Below are positions 42,198 to 51,769 of a stretch of 64,000 nt of DNA, one piece after another. Within the stretch, counting starts at the first letter, position 1. Each line of letters opens with the position of its first letter. The DNA comes from Castellaniella hirudinis_A (lineage in GTDB: Bacteria; Pseudomonadota; Gammaproteobacteria; Burkholderiales; Burkholderiaceae_B): contig NZ_JBLGTV010000001.1 of NCBI RefSeq assembly GCF_047468865.1, positions 434,001 through 498,000 of the forward strand, given 5' to 3'. Under the pieces are notes generated by a model. The model did no database searches and was not told the DNA's origin. It worked only from the letters and a program-made list of their open reading frames with translations. The position numbers were made by a program, and so were the translations under genes.

Positions 42198-42362
42198 GCG
42201 CTATCCATCCCCGACGTGAACGACAGGGCTTTCCGCGAAACCAGGTAAAATTGATTGTTGGCAGTCTGGTTGCTAAACTTCAGGGGACGACCCCCTGTTT
42301 GGCAATATCTATACTTTCCGACGCGGCGCAGGCCGCTTTTTGTATTTTCAGGACACTTATTC

Positions 42363-44309
42363 ATGGTTTGCATCACCTTGCCCGACGGCTCGCAGCGCGA
42401 GTTCGATCATCCGGTTTCTGTGCTCGATGTGGCGAAGTCGATCGGGACCGGCCTGGGCAAGGCGGCTTTGGCGGGCAAAGTGGCCGTGGATGGCCAGGAT
42501 GCCCGGTTGGTCGATGCCAGCCATGTCATCGACCGGGATGCCCGCCTCAGCATCGTCACCGACAAAGACCCCGAGGGCCTGGATCTCATCCGGCACTCCA
42601 CGGCCCACCTGCTGGCGTATGCCGTGAAATCCCTGTTTCCCGATGCCCAGGTCACCATCGGCCCGGTCATCGACAACGGCTTCTACTACGATTTCTCGTA
42701 TAAGCGCCCCTTCACGCCCGAAGACCTCGAAGCCATCGAAAAGAAAATGGCCGAACTCGCCCGCCGGGATGAAATCGTTACACGCGAAGAATGGGATCGC
42801 GACGAAGCCGTCAAGTTCTTCCACGGGATCGGCGAGGCCTACAAGGCCGAGATCATCGCTTCCATCCCCACCAACGAGAAAATCAGCCTGTACCGCGAGG
42901 GTGATTTCATCGACCTGTGCCGGGGCCCGCACGTGCCGTCCACGGGGCGTCTGAAGGTCTTCAAGCTGATGAAGGTCGCCGGCGCCTATTGGCGCGGCGA
43001 TAGCAAAAACGAAATGCTGCAGCGCATTTACGGCACGGCCTGGGCTCGCCAGGCCGATCAGGATGCCTACCTGCACATGCTGGAACAAGCCGAATTGCGC
43101 GATCACCGCCGCATCGGCCGAGAACTGGATCTGTTCCATTTTCAGGACGAAGCCCCCGGCCTGATCTTCTGGCACCCCAAGGGCTGGACGGTCTGGCAGC
43201 AGGTCGAGCAGTACATGCGTCAGGTGTACCAGGACAACGGCTACCAAGAAGTCAAGGCCCCGCAGATCCTGGACTTGTCGCTATGGAAAAAAACCGGCCA
43301 CTGGGACAACTACCAGGAAAACATGTTCACGACGGAATCCGAAAACCGCGTGTACGGCTTGAAGCCCATGAACTGCCCCGGCCATGTGCAGATTTTCAAT
43401 GCCGGGCTGCATTCCTATCGTGAACTGCCCCTGCGCTATGGCGAATTCGGCCAGTGCCACCGCAACGAGCCCTCGGGCTCTTTGCACGGCATGATGCGGG
43501 TGCGCGGCTTTACCCAGGACGATGGCCATATCTTCTGCACCGAAGACCAGTTGCAGGAAGAATGCGCCGCCTTCACCCGGCTGCTGCAGAAAGTCTATGC
43601 GGATTTCGGCTTTACCGAAATCCTGTACAAGGTCGCCACGCGCCCCGAAAAGCGCATTGGCGCCGACGACGTCTGGGACAAGGCCGAAAAAGCCCTGATG
43701 GACAGCCTGGATCTGACCCACTGCGCCTACGAGGTCTCCGAAGGGGAGGGCGCGTTCTATGGCCCGAAAATCGAATACACCCTGAAGGACGCCATTGGCC
43801 GCCATTGGCAGTGCGGCACCATCCAGGTTGATTTTTCCATGCCGGCGCGCCTGGGGGCCGAATACGTCGATGCCCAGGATCAGCGCCGCACGCCCGTCAT
43901 GCTGCACCGCGCCATCCTGGGTTCGCTCGAACGCTTCATCGGCATGCTCATCGAAAACCATGCCGGGGCCCTGCCGGCCTGGTTGGCGCCGCACCATGCG
44001 GTGGTGTGCTGTATTTCCGACGGTTCCGCCGATTACGCCGATCAGGTGGCCAAGTCCCTGGTCAAGCAGGGCTTCCGGGTGTTTGCCGATTTGCGCGGCG
44101 AGAAGATTACGCGCAAAATCCGCGAACACAGCTTGCAGAAAATTCCGTATATTCTGGTTGTTGGCGATAAAGAGCGCGAATCCGGCGCCGTCGCCGTGCG
44201 CGGCCGCGGCAAACTCGACCTGGGCACCATGCCCGTGGCCGATTTCGTCGCCCGTCTGCAGCAGGATATTCATACCCGTCAGACAGGGGCCGAATCAGGG
44301 CAGGCCTGA
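42363..44309 (+). CDS. thrS: threonyl-tRNA synthetase
   Basis: A 648-residue class II synthetase starting MVCITLPDGSQREFDHPVSV. Domains: TGS (1-62), editing domain with HSTAHLLAYAVK (about 75) and DLCRGPHVP (about 184), catalytic core with MNCPGHVQIF, FGQCHRNEPSGSLHGMMRVRG FTQDD region and HRAILGSLERFIGM, then anticodon-binding domain (ADLRGEKITRKIREHSLQKI). Length equals that of E. coli ThrRS (642). AGGA lies upstream. It precedes infC as in most bacteria. Confidence 0.97.
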   Translation: MVCITLPDGSQREFDHPVSVLDVAKSIGTGLGKAALAGKVAVDGQDARLVDASHVIDRDARLSIVTDKDPEGLDLIRHSTAHLLAYAVKSLFPDAQVTIGPVIDNGFYYDFSYKRPFTPEDLEAIEKKMAELARRDEIVTREEWDRDEAVKFFHGIGEAYKAEIIASIPTNEKISLYREGDFIDLCRGPHVPSTGRLKVFKLMKVAGAYWRGDSKNEMLQRIYGTAWARQADQDAYLHMLEQAELRDHRRIGRELDLFHFQDEAPGLIFWHPKGWTVWQQVEQYMRQVYQDNGYQEVKAPQILDLSLWKKTGHWDNYQENMFTTESENRVYGLKPMNCPGHVQIFNAGLHSYRELPLRYGEFGQCHRNEPSGSLHGMMRVRGFTQDDGHIFCTEDQLQEECAAFTRLLQKVYADFGFTEILYKVATRPEKRIGADDVWDKAEKALMDSLDLTHCAYEVSEGEGAFYGPKIEYTLKDAIGRHWQCGTIQVDFSMPARLGAEYVDAQDQRRTPVMLHRAILGSLERFIGMLIENHAGALPAWLAPHHAVVCCISDGSADYADQVAKSLVKQGFRVFADLRGEKITRKIREHSLQKIPYILVVGDKERESGAVAVRGRGKLDLGTMPVADFVARLQQDIHTRQTGAESGQA

Positions 44310-44348
44310 TTTCCCCTCTGGTTTTATTCACTCACAGGAGTCCTTGAC

Positions 44349-44873
44349 ATCGCAACCGAAAAGAAACACCGCGTCAACGGTGAAATCCGCATTCATGAAG
44401 TCCGCCTGATCGGCGTCGACGGCGAGCAGCTTGGCATCGTCCGCACTTCCGAGGCCTTGTCCATGGCCGAAGACAAGGACGTGGATCTGGTCGAAATCGC
44501 TCCCACCGCCAGTCCCCCGGTTTGCCGGTTGATGGATTACGGCAAATTCAAATACCAGGAACAAAAACGCCAGGCCGAAGCCCGCGCGCGCCAGAAGATC
44601 ATCCAGGTCAAGGAAGTCAAATTCCGCCCGGGCACCGACGAAGGCGATTACCAGGTCAAATTGCGCAATCTGCGCCGTTTCATCGAAGACGGCGACAAGG
44701 CCAAGGTCACGCTGCGGTTTCGCGGGCGCGAAATGGCGCACCAGGAACTCGGCATGCGCGTGCTCGAACGCGTGCGCGACGACCTCGGCGAACTCATCCA
44801 GGTCGAAGCCATGCCCAAGCTGGAAGGCCGGCAAATGGTGATGGTGCTGGCGCCCCGCCGCAAGGCCGGCTGA
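44349..44873 (+). CDS. infC: translation initiation factor IF-3 with AUC start codon
   Basis: Read from ATC at 44349 the product is 174 residues (IATEKKHRVNGEIRIHEVRL, then IGVDGEQLGIVRTSEALSMA) with C-terminal RFRGREMAHQELGMRVLERV. The homologous N-terminus begins upstream of the first ATG (44457), and AGGAG (44336-44340) is 8 nt before ATC; there is no ATG, GTG or TTG in frame at the right place. Rare AUU/AUC starts are the family rule for infC and allow IF-3 to repress its own translation. Confidence 0.93.
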   Translation: MATEKKHRVNGEIRIHEVRLIGVDGEQLGIVRTSEALSMAEDKDVDLVEIAPTASPPVCRLMDYGKFKYQEQKRQAEARARQKIIQVKEVKFRPGTDEGDYQVKLRNLRRFIEDGDKAKVTLRFRGREMAHQELGMRVLERVRDDLGELIQVEAMPKLEGRQMVMVLAPRRKAG

Positions 44874-44961
44874 GTCAGGCCGCGGGCGGGTTCCTCATGG
44901 CGGCATCGTGGCGGTTCAGCGGGCCGGTTGCCCGGGTTACTTGTTGTTTTGTAGGTCCATC

Positions 44962-45924
44962 ATGCACGTTCTGTTCGTCATCGACCCCTTGACCGGCCTG
45001 AAAGCCTGGAAGGACTCTTCCGTGGCCATGATGCGCAGCCTGGCGGCGCAGGGTGACCGCTTCAGCTGCGCCACGATGGCCGATCTGTATATCGACCAGG
45101 GCCGGGTGCGGGCCGCCGCCACCGCGGTGCGGCTGCGCGACCGTCCCGATTGGCATGGCCACGACTGGTGGTCGCAGGCCGATGCGCCCGTGGAAACCGA
45201 TCTGGCCGATTTCGATGCGGTATTGATGCGTAAAGACCCGCCGTTCGACATGGAATATGTCTACGCCACGCATCTGTTCGATTATGCCCAGGCCCAGGGG
45301 GCGCGGGTGTTCAACTCGGGGGCGGCGATCCGCAACCACCCCGAAAAGCTGGCCATCACCGAATTTGCCCAGTACACCGCGCCCACGCTGGTCACCCGCG
45401 ACATGGCGCGCCTGCGCGCTTTCCACCAGCAGCACCAGGATGTGATCGTCAAACCCCTGGACGGCATGGGGGGCAGCGGCGTCTTTCGCCTGCAGCCCAA
45501 GGAACCCAACCTGGGCGCCATCCTCGAATCCCTGACCGCCCTGGGCACCCAAAGCATCATGGCGCAGCGCTACATCCCCGAGATCGTCCAGGGCGACAAG
45601 CGCATTCTCATCATCGGGGGCGAGCCCATTCCCTACGCCCTGGCGCGGGTTCCCCTGCAGGGCGAGACCCGCGGCAATCTGGCGGCCGGCGGCCGGGGGG
45701 TGGCCCAGCCCTTGACGCCGCGCGATCTCGAACTGGCTCAGGCCGTGGGCGGCCGCCTGGCGTCGCGCGGCCTGCTGCTGATCGGCCTGGACGTCATCGG
45801 CCAGTACATGACTGAAATCAACGTCACCAGCCCCACCTGTTTCGTCGAAATCACCGAACAAACCGGCTTTGACGTGGCCGGGCGCTTCGTCGACGCCTTG
45901 CGGCAAGCGGTGGGGCGGGCATGA
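44962..45924 (+). CDS. gshB: glutathione synthetase
   Basis: A 320-residue ATP-grasp enzyme starting MHVLFVIDPLTGLKAWKDSS. It shows VLMRKDPPFDMEYVYATHLF, VIVKPLDGMGGSGVFRL, ILIIGGEPIPYALARVP and LDVIGQYMTEINVTSPTCF, all diagnostic of prokaryotic GshB (gamma-Glu-Cys + Gly to glutathione). E. coli's enzyme is 316 residues. It overlaps the next gene by ATGA, beginning the PTS block. Confidence 0.95.
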   Translation: MHVLFVIDPLTGLKAWKDSSVAMMRSLAAQGDRFSCATMADLYIDQGRVRAAATAVRLRDRPDWHGHDWWSQADAPVETDLADFDAVLMRKDPPFDMEYVYATHLFDYAQAQGARVFNSGAAIRNHPEKLAITEFAQYTAPTLVTRDMARLRAFHQQHQDVIVKPLDGMGGSGVFRLQPKEPNLGAILESLTALGTQSIMAQRYIPEIVQGDKRILIIGGEPIPYALARVPLQGETRGNLAAGGRGVAQPLTPRDLELAQAVGGRLASRGLLLIGLDVIGQYMTEINVTSPTCFVEITEQTGFDVAGRFVDALRQAVGRA

Positions 45925-46334
45925 AAACGCGTCTGGCCCTGGTGATGCACCAGCCCTTGGGGTCCGCTTTCCGGGACTGTGCCCAGCATGTGCTGGGGCG
46001 GGTGCCCGATCTTCAGGTCTTCGACATCGAGCCGGATGCGCCGCCGCCGCAGCAAACCGAGCGGATTCTGGCCTGGGTGCGCGAAGGTTCCGCCGATCAG
46101 CCGATCCTGATGCTGTGCGACCTGTATGGGGCGACGCCCTTCAATATCGCCGCCCAGGTGCTGCGGCAATCCCTGGGCGAAGGTTATATGATTCACCTGT
46201 TGACGGGAACCAATGCGTGCATGGTGCTCAAGGCCTTGACCGAGCAGCAGGAAAACCCCGAATCCCTCAGCGAACGCGTGCGACAGGGGGCGCTGCGCGG
46301 GATCGTCAATGCAGACCCCCCTCTCGATTGTTGA
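45921..46334 (+). CDS. PTS EIIA component, mannose family
   Basis: A 137-residue protein. His-10 in MKTRLALVMHQPLGSAF is at the phosphorylation position of EIIA-Man, and MLCDLYGATPFNIAAQVL and LLTGTNACMVLKAL are conserved core elements. Betaproteobacteria usually carry this with HPr and EI but without the sugar permease, so the relay is probably regulatory. ATGA overlap with gshB. Confidence 0.88.
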   Translation: MKTRLALVMHQPLGSAFRDCAQHVLGRVPDLQVFDIEPDAPPPQQTERILAWVREGSADQPILMLCDLYGATPFNIAAQVLRQSLGEGYMIHLLTGTNACMVLKALTEQQENPESLSERVRQGALRGIVNADPPLDC

Positions 46335-46348
46335 CCCGGAGCCCGCCC

Positions 46349-46618
46349 ATGCCATCCATTGATCTGGTGATATCCAACAAGCTTGGCCTGCATGCCCGCG
46401 CGGCGGCGAAACTCACCCAGCTGGCGGGGCGTTATGCCAGCGAAATCTTCATTTCCCGCGGGGCGCAGCGCGTCAATGCCAAAAGCATCATGGGCGTCAT
46501 GATGCTGGCCGCCGGCCTGGGGGTCAGTGTCAGGGTCGAGGCCCTGGGCGCCGACGAAGACCAGGCCCTCGCCGATATTCAGGCCTTGTTCGATGGAAAA
46601 TTTGGCGAATCCGAATAA
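46349..46618 (+). CDS. ptsH: phosphocarrier protein HPr
   Basis: An 89-residue HPr. His-15 occurs in NKLGLHARAAAKLTQL, followed by NAKSIMGVMMLAAGLG with the regulatory Ser region. It passes phosphate from EI to EIIA. The ptsI start lies within its 3' end. Confidence 0.95.
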   Translation: MPSIDLVISNKLGLHARAAAKLTQLAGRYASEIFISRGAQRVNAKSIMGVMMLAAGLGVSVRVEALGADEDQALADIQALFDGKFGESE

Positions 46619-48392
46619 ACCCCCGGCGCAGCCCGGCGACCCGTCGCCGGAGCCCCCGCGCCACTGCCTGGCATCATCCCTGTGTCTGTACGGCCAGGGG
46701 GTGGTGCGCGGCTATGCCATCGGCCGCGCGGTGGTCATGAGCGCCGCCGCCCTCGAAGTCGCCCACTACCGGATCGCGCACGAAGATATCGCCGCCGAAA
46801 AACAACGCTTGTGCCAGGCCGTGGACGCGGCCGTGGACGACCTGCACCAGATGGTGGACACGCTGCCCGACGACGCCCCGCGCGAGCTGGGCGTGCTGCT
46901 CTCGGTGCATGCCATGCTGCTGCAGGATCCGATGCTGGTGCAGTCGGTCTGCCAACTGATCGACGAGCGTCAATACAACGCCGAATGGGCGCTGACCACC
47001 CAGGGGCAGATTCTGGCCGAACAGTTCGCCCTGATGGAGGATGCCTATCTGCGCGAACGCAGCGCCGATGTGCGCCAGGTGATCGAGCGCGTGTTGCGGG
47101 TGCTGTCGGGGTCGGCGCAGTGGCTGCCCAATCTCGACGAACTCGATACCGAAGGCAGCCTGATCGTGGTGGCCCGCGATATTTCGCCGGCCGACATGAT
47201 GCGCCTGCGCGGCGGGAAATTCGGCGCGTTCCTGACCGATCTGGGCGGCGCGACTTCGCACACGGCCATCGTGGCGCGCAGCATGAATGTCCCGGCCGTG
47301 GTGGGGATGGGGCTGGTGCGCACCCTGGTGCGCGATGGCGACTGCCTGATCGTCGATGGCATCCATGGCCTGGTGGTGGTCAATCCGCCGCCCGCCGTTC
47401 TGCAGGAATACCAGCGCCGCCAGGCCGCCTTCCTGCGCGAGCGCGACGAGCTCAAGGCGCTGCGTTTCGCCCCGGCGATGACTCTGGACGGCGTCCAGGT
47501 CTGCATGCAGGCCAACATCGAGCTGCCCGAAGAAGCGGCGGATGCCTTGGCGGCGGGGGCCGAAGGCATCGGGCTGTTTCGCAGCGAATTCCTGTTCATG
47601 GGCCGCGCCGTGCTGCCCACCGAAGAAGAACAATACCAGGCGTATGCGTCGGTGGTGCGCACCATGGCCGGGCGGCCGGTCACCATCCGCACGCTGGATA
47701 TCGGGGCGGACAAGACCCTGGACGGCGAGGCCACGGTGGCCACCAACCCCGCGCTGGGGCTGCGCGCCATCCGCTATTGCCTGGCCAATCCCGACCTTTT
47801 CAATACCCAATTGCGGGCCTTGCTGCGGGCCGCCGTGCATGGGCCGGTTCGGGTTCTGATCCCCATGGTGTCGCACATGCATGAAATCGTCGCGGCGCGC
47901 CGGGCGCTGGCGCGCGCAGCCGACGAGCTCGCGGCGGCCGGGACGCCCCATGATCCTCGGGTTCAGCTGGGGGCCATGGTTGAAATCCCCGCCATGGCGA
48001 TTGCCATCGAGCCTTTTGCCGAAACGCTGGATTTCCTGTCGATCGGCACCAACGACCTCATCCAGTATGTGCTGGCCATCGACCGGGGAGACACGGACGT
48101 GGCCGCCTTGTACGATCCCATGCACCCGGCGGTGCTGCGCCTGATCGCGCATACGATCAATGCCGGCGAACGGGTGGGCAAGCCGGTGTCCGTGTGCGGC
48201 GAGATGGCGGGCGATGTCCGGGTCACCCGCATGCTGCTGGGTCTGGGGCTGACCGGGTTCTCCATGCACCCGCAGCAGCTGCTGGACGTGAAGAAGCAAA
48301 TCCGCGCGGCCCATTCCAATGCCTTGCGGGTCAAGGTGGCTTCGGCCCTCAACCGGGCCGAGCGCATCGACCTGGCCGCGCTGTCGGTTTGA
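46593..48392 (+). CDS. ptsI: PTS enzyme I
   Basis: A 599-residue enzyme, start MENLANPNKPPAQPG at 46593 overlapping ptsH. The active His lies in GGATSHTAIVARSMNVPAVV (near residue 227), with the PEP-binding TIM barrel EGIGLFRSEFLFMG, ALGLRAIRYCLANP, GAMVEIPAMAI and SIGTNDLIQYVLAIDR with the catalytic Cys in VSVCGEMAGD. The first 35 residues are an unusual Pro-rich extension, so a later non-ATG start is possible. Catalyses PEP-dependent phosphorylation of HPr. Confidence 0.93.
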   Translation: MENLANPNKPPAQPGDPSPEPPRHCLASSLCLYGQGVVRGYAIGRAVVMSAAALEVAHYRIAHEDIAAEKQRLCQAVDAAVDDLHQMVDTLPDDAPRELGVLLSVHAMLLQDPMLVQSVCQLIDERQYNAEWALTTQGQILAEQFALMEDAYLRERSADVRQVIERVLRVLSGSAQWLPNLDELDTEGSLIVVARDISPADMMRLRGGKFGAFLTDLGGATSHTAIVARSMNVPAVVGMGLVRTLVRDGDCLIVDGIHGLVVVNPPPAVLQEYQRRQAAFLRERDELKALRFAPAMTLDGVQVCMQANIELPEEAADALAAGAEGIGLFRSEFLFMGRAVLPTEEEQYQAYASVVRTMAGRPVTIRTLDIGADKTLDGEATVATNPALGLRAIRYCLANPDLFNTQLRALLRAAVHGPVRVLIPMVSHMHEIVAARRALARAADELAAAGTPHDPRVQLGAMVEIPAMAIAIEPFAETLDFLSIGTNDLIQYVLAIDRGDTDVAALYDPMHPAVLRLIAHTINAGERVGKPVSVCGEMAGDVRVTRMLLGLGLTGFSMHPQQLLDVKKQIRAAHSNALRVKVASALNRAERIDLAALSV

Positions 48393-48509
48393 TGCGGATC
48401 AATTAATCCCCGAGTTTATTTTTTTCCAAACCCAGGTTTATTGTCGGGCCAATTACACTGTGATCAGGCGATGAGGCCGTGTCGCCGGCCCGACTATACA
48501 GAGAACCAC

Positions 48510-51014
48510 ATGATTTCATCCTCCCGGGGCGCACGTTGGCGATTTGGCCTGCCCGGCCTGCGCAGCCTCAGGCATAAAGTCCTGCTGTCCTTTGCCTTGA
48601 TCATTGTATTGGCGGTCAGCAATATCCTCATCGTCCGGGCGTTGCTCAACGAATCGGACAATGTGGCGTCCACCGTCAATGTCGCGGGGAAAATGCGCAT
48701 GCTCAGTCAGCGCATCGCCCTGGAAGCCCTGGCCGAATCCATCGCCCCCGGCCAATACCATAGCCATCTCGCGGCCCAGGCCGAAACCTTCGAGCATGTT
48801 TTCCACGCCTTGATGTCGGGCGGGACGGCCTTCGGCCTGGCGATCCCCGCCGTCGAATACGAGCAGGCCCTTTACCTGGACAGGGTGGGGCGCGACTGGT
48901 TGCTGTTCCAGGAATACGTCGCGGATTTTTATCGGAGGATCGCGCTGAACCTGGATGGCCGCGGCGCGGCCATCGTCGACCCCGGCCCGCTGCTGGCCAG
49001 CAGCGGACAGCTGCTCGATAGCGTCGAGGCCCTGTTGGCGGATCTGATTCAGCACGCGCGCAACGTGCAGCAGCGGGCCTTGTATAGTTCGTTTTCCTTG
49101 TTTTTGCTCGACCTGCTGCTGCTGGGGCTGGCCTACATCATGGTGTCGCGCCAGGTACTGAAGCCCATCGACCGCCTGGTGCGGCATTGCCAGCAGTTGA
49201 CCGCGGGCAATTATGCGGCGCGCACCCATTTGCGCCGGGCCGACGAACTGGGCCGCCTGGGCCAGGCCCTGAACGAATCCGCCGCGCACATCGAACGCCT
49301 GCTGGATGAAGTCGTGCGTGAGCGCGCCTCGCTGAAACGCGCGGCGCTGGTATATGCCCACACCAGCGAGGCCATGGTGGTCACCGACGAAGACGGCCAT
49401 GTGCAGGACATCAACCCGGCTTTCACCACCATCACGGGCTACCATGCCGACGAAGTCGTCGGCAAGCGCCTGAACCTGCTCAGTTCGGGCCGCCAGAGCA
49501 AGGAGTTCTACGAGGCCATGTGGCAGTCGCTGTACGCGACCGGGCGCTGGAGCGGAGACCTCTGGAACCGGCGCAAATCGGGCGAGGAATACATCGAGAA
49601 GCTGACCATCAACACGTCGTATAACGACGATGGCAGCGTGAACTGCCGGATTGGTCTGTTTTCCGACGTTACGGAGAAGCGCCGCCGCGAAGCCTCCATC
49701 TGGCATCAGGCGCACTACGACCACCTGACGCAGCTGCCCAATCGGCAGATGTTTCATGCCAATTTGCAGCGCAGCATCCAGGCGTCCAAGGAATCCGGCC
49801 GGCCGTTTGCGCTGGTGTTTCTGGATCTGGACTTCTTCAAGGAAGTCAACGACACCTTCGGGCACGATGAGGGCGACGAGCTGCTGCGTCTGGTGTCGCG
49901 GCGCTTGATGGGCTGTGTGCGCGGCTCCGACCTGGTGGCCCGCCTGGGCGGCGACGAGTTCACCTTGATCATCCAGAACCTGGGCAAAGTCGAGGATGTC
50001 ATGCCCATTTGCGACAAGGTATTGAAAGCGGTGGCCCAGCCTTATGTGCTCAATACCACCACCGTGCACATCTCGGCCAGCGTCGGAGTCACCTTCTATC
50101 CGCGCGATGGCGAAGACGCCGTCGCGCTGCTCAAGCATGCGGATCTGGCCATGTATGCCGCCAAGGATCTGGGGCGCAATCAATACGCCCTGTTTTCCGC
50201 CGATATGCGCGAGTCCGCCCAGACGCGGCGCGATTTGCTGCGCGACATGCAATTGGCCCTGGATGAAAAGCGCTTCGTCCTGCACTACCAGCCCATCGTC
50301 GATTTGCGCAGCGGCCGCATCGTGAAGGCGGAAGCCCTGATCCGCTGGCCGCATCCCGAGCGCGGAATGGTCAGCCCGGCCGACTTCATCCCCTTGGCCG
50401 AGGACAGTGGGCTGATCGTGCCGATCGGCGATTGGATTTATGACTGTGTGCTGGCGCAGACTCAGGCCTGGCGCCAGCAATTGGATCCGGACTTTTCCAT
50501 CAGCGTCAATGTTTCGCCCGTGCAGTTCGAATACGAAGGCCTGGACGCCGATGCCTGGGTGGCGGCCTTGCAGCGCCATGGCTTGCCTGGATCCGCCGTG
50601 GCCATTGAAATCACCGAGCGCCTGCTGATGGCGGCGGAAGAAGAATCCGCCGCCCGCTTGAAGACGTTTCGCGCCGCCGGCGTGCAAATCGCCCTGGATG
50701 ATTTCGGCACGGGCTATTCCTCTCTGTCGTACCTGAAACGCTTCAAGGTGGATCTCTTGAAGATAGACCAAAGCTTTGTGCACCACCTGACCCCCGGCTC
50801 CGAAGATCTGGTTCTGTGTCAGGCCATCATCCTGATGGCCCACCAGCTGGGGATGCAGGTGGTCGCCGAAGGCATTGAGACCGAGGCGCACCACAAGCTG
50901 CTGCTGCAGGCGGGCTGCGATTATGGCCAGGGCTACTGGTATGGCCGCCCCATGCCGGCGGACGACTTGGCGAGATGCGTGCAAAATGCACAGCCTGTAT
51001 CCAGTTGTCCTTGA
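48510..51014 (+). CDS. membrane PAS-GGDEF-EAL c-di-GMP protein with PilJ/NarX-like sensor
   Basis: An 834-residue protein. N-terminal TM helix (VLLSFALIIVLAVSNILIV), periplasmic helical sensor with VNVAGKMRMLSQRIALEALA (similar to PilJ-type and NarX P-box segments), second TM helix (SFSLFLLDLLLLGLAYIMV), HAMP, PAS (about 285-395, TITGYHADEVVGKRLN), GGDEF with intact RLGGDEF (about 478), and EAL with AEALIRWP (about 607), ITERLL and DDFGTGYSSLSYL. Both cyclase and phosphodiesterase motifs appear intact. Start follows AGAGAA at 48510. Likely controls motility or biofilm. Confidence 0.9.
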   Translation: MISSSRGARWRFGLPGLRSLRHKVLLSFALIIVLAVSNILIVRALLNESDNVASTVNVAGKMRMLSQRIALEALAESIAPGQYHSHLAAQAETFEHVFHALMSGGTAFGLAIPAVEYEQALYLDRVGRDWLLFQEYVADFYRRIALNLDGRGAAIVDPGPLLASSGQLLDSVEALLADLIQHARNVQQRALYSSFSLFLLDLLLLGLAYIMVSRQVLKPIDRLVRHCQQLTAGNYAARTHLRRADELGRLGQALNESAAHIERLLDEVVRERASLKRAALVYAHTSEAMVVTDEDGHVQDINPAFTTITGYHADEVVGKRLNLLSSGRQSKEFYEAMWQSLYATGRWSGDLWNRRKSGEEYIEKLTINTSYNDDGSVNCRIGLFSDVTEKRRREASIWHQAHYDHLTQLPNRQMFHANLQRSIQASKESGRPFALVFLDLDFFKEVNDTFGHDEGDELLRLVSRRLMGCVRGSDLVARLGGDEFTLIIQNLGKVEDVMPICDKVLKAVAQPYVLNTTTVHISASVGVTFYPRDGEDAVALLKHADLAMYAAKDLGRNQYALFSADMRESAQTRRDLLRDMQLALDEKRFVLHYQPIVDLRSGRIVKAEALIRWPHPERGMVSPADFIPLAEDSGLIVPIGDWIYDCVLAQTQAWRQQLDPDFSISVNVSPVQFEYEGLDADAWVAALQRHGLPGSAVAIEITERLLMAAEEESAARLKTFRAAGVQIALDDFGTGYSSLSYLKRFKVDLLKIDQSFVHHLTPGSEDLVLCQAIILMAHQLGMQVVAEGIETEAHHKLLLQAGCDYGQGYWYGRPMPADDLARCVQNAQPVSSCP

Positions 51015-51167
51015 ATCGGCCCAAAGGCCTTGCCGTGCAATCAGTCTTTACATGTCAGGGTTTACCCTTTATTCAATCCCACTAGAATGCGAGTTGAACG
51101 GATGCTGACTGCCTGGTTCCCCCGGGCGCCATCCGCACAGCACGTCGATCACTTGAATCGGGAGAAT

Positions 51168-51572
51168 ATGAATATGCTGCGCAAAACACTGACGATTTCC
51201 ATCCTGGCGGCTTCCCTGGGGCTGCTGGCCGCTTGCTCCAAGAGCGACGAGCCGGTCGCGCCCGAGCCCGCGCCCGCGCCGTCCACGGCGCCGGCTCCGT
51301 CCATCGCGCCGACGCCTGATCCGGTTCCGCCGGCAGGCCAGGTGCAAGGGGCGCAAGACCCGGTTCAGCAGCCGACGCTTGAAGAAAAGCTGCAAGAGTC
51401 CGCCCGGCAGGCGAAGGAAAAAATGGCCGAAACCGGCCAGGCGGTTCAGGAAGGGGCCGCCGATCTGTCCGACAAGGCCGGGCAAGCGGCCGAAAGCGCG
51501 CGCGAATCCGTCGCCGAGGGCGCCGCCAAGGCGGATGCGGCCATTCAGGATGCCGTGGGCAACAAGCAGTAA
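51168..51572 (+). CDS. Pro/Ala-rich lipoprotein with helical repeats
   Basis: A 134-residue protein with signal ISILAASLGLLAACSKSD (lipobox LAAC). A PAP-type linker (EPAPAPSTAPAPSIAPTPDP) is followed by LEA-like amphipathic helices (SARQAKEKMAETGQAVQEGA, DKAGQAAESARESVAEGAAK). Start at 51168 or 51174 with GGGAG upstream. Possibly an outer-membrane lipoprotein with a stress role; not assigned further. Confidence 0.75.
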   Translation: MNMLRKTLTISILAASLGLLAACSKSDEPVAPEPAPAPSTAPAPSIAPTPDPVPPAGQVQGAQDPVQQPTLEEKLQESARQAKEKMAETGQAVQEGAADLSDKAGQAAESARESVAEGAAKADAAIQDAVGNKQ

Positions 51573-51692
51573 GCGAATCCTCGCGCCCGCGCTGCGGGGA
51601 CGAGGGGCCAAGCCCGCCCCGGGATGACCCGGGCCGGCGACATCGCTGCGCAGGCGGGCCGCGGGCGGTTTCCGACGCAGGCCAGGATGACC

Positions 51693-51716
51693 AAAAGGGC
51701 GCGTCAGCGCCCTTTT
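51693..51716. terminator. bidirectional intrinsic terminator
   Basis: AAAAGGGCGC-GTCA-GCGCCCTTTT is a perfect 10-bp stem with A/T tails on both sides; it can act on both strands. It ends the lipoprotein transcript before comM. The 51573-51692 stretch is GC-rich without a gene. Confidence 0.88.
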
Positions 51717-51769
51717 CAATGCGCGGCCTGCCTATAGTAGGGCCATTGCAACCCATTTGAAGGACTGCC

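Noticed and set aside
42281..42315. CAGGGG/CCCCTG inverted repeat and TATACT before thrS as promoter/operator
   Set aside because: No acceptable -35 element at the right distance; left unassigned.
48516..50984. 822-codon leftward frame opposite the GGDEF-EAL gene
   Set aside because: Mirror frame of a high-GC gene; no domain recognised, whereas the plus strand has intact catalytic motifs.
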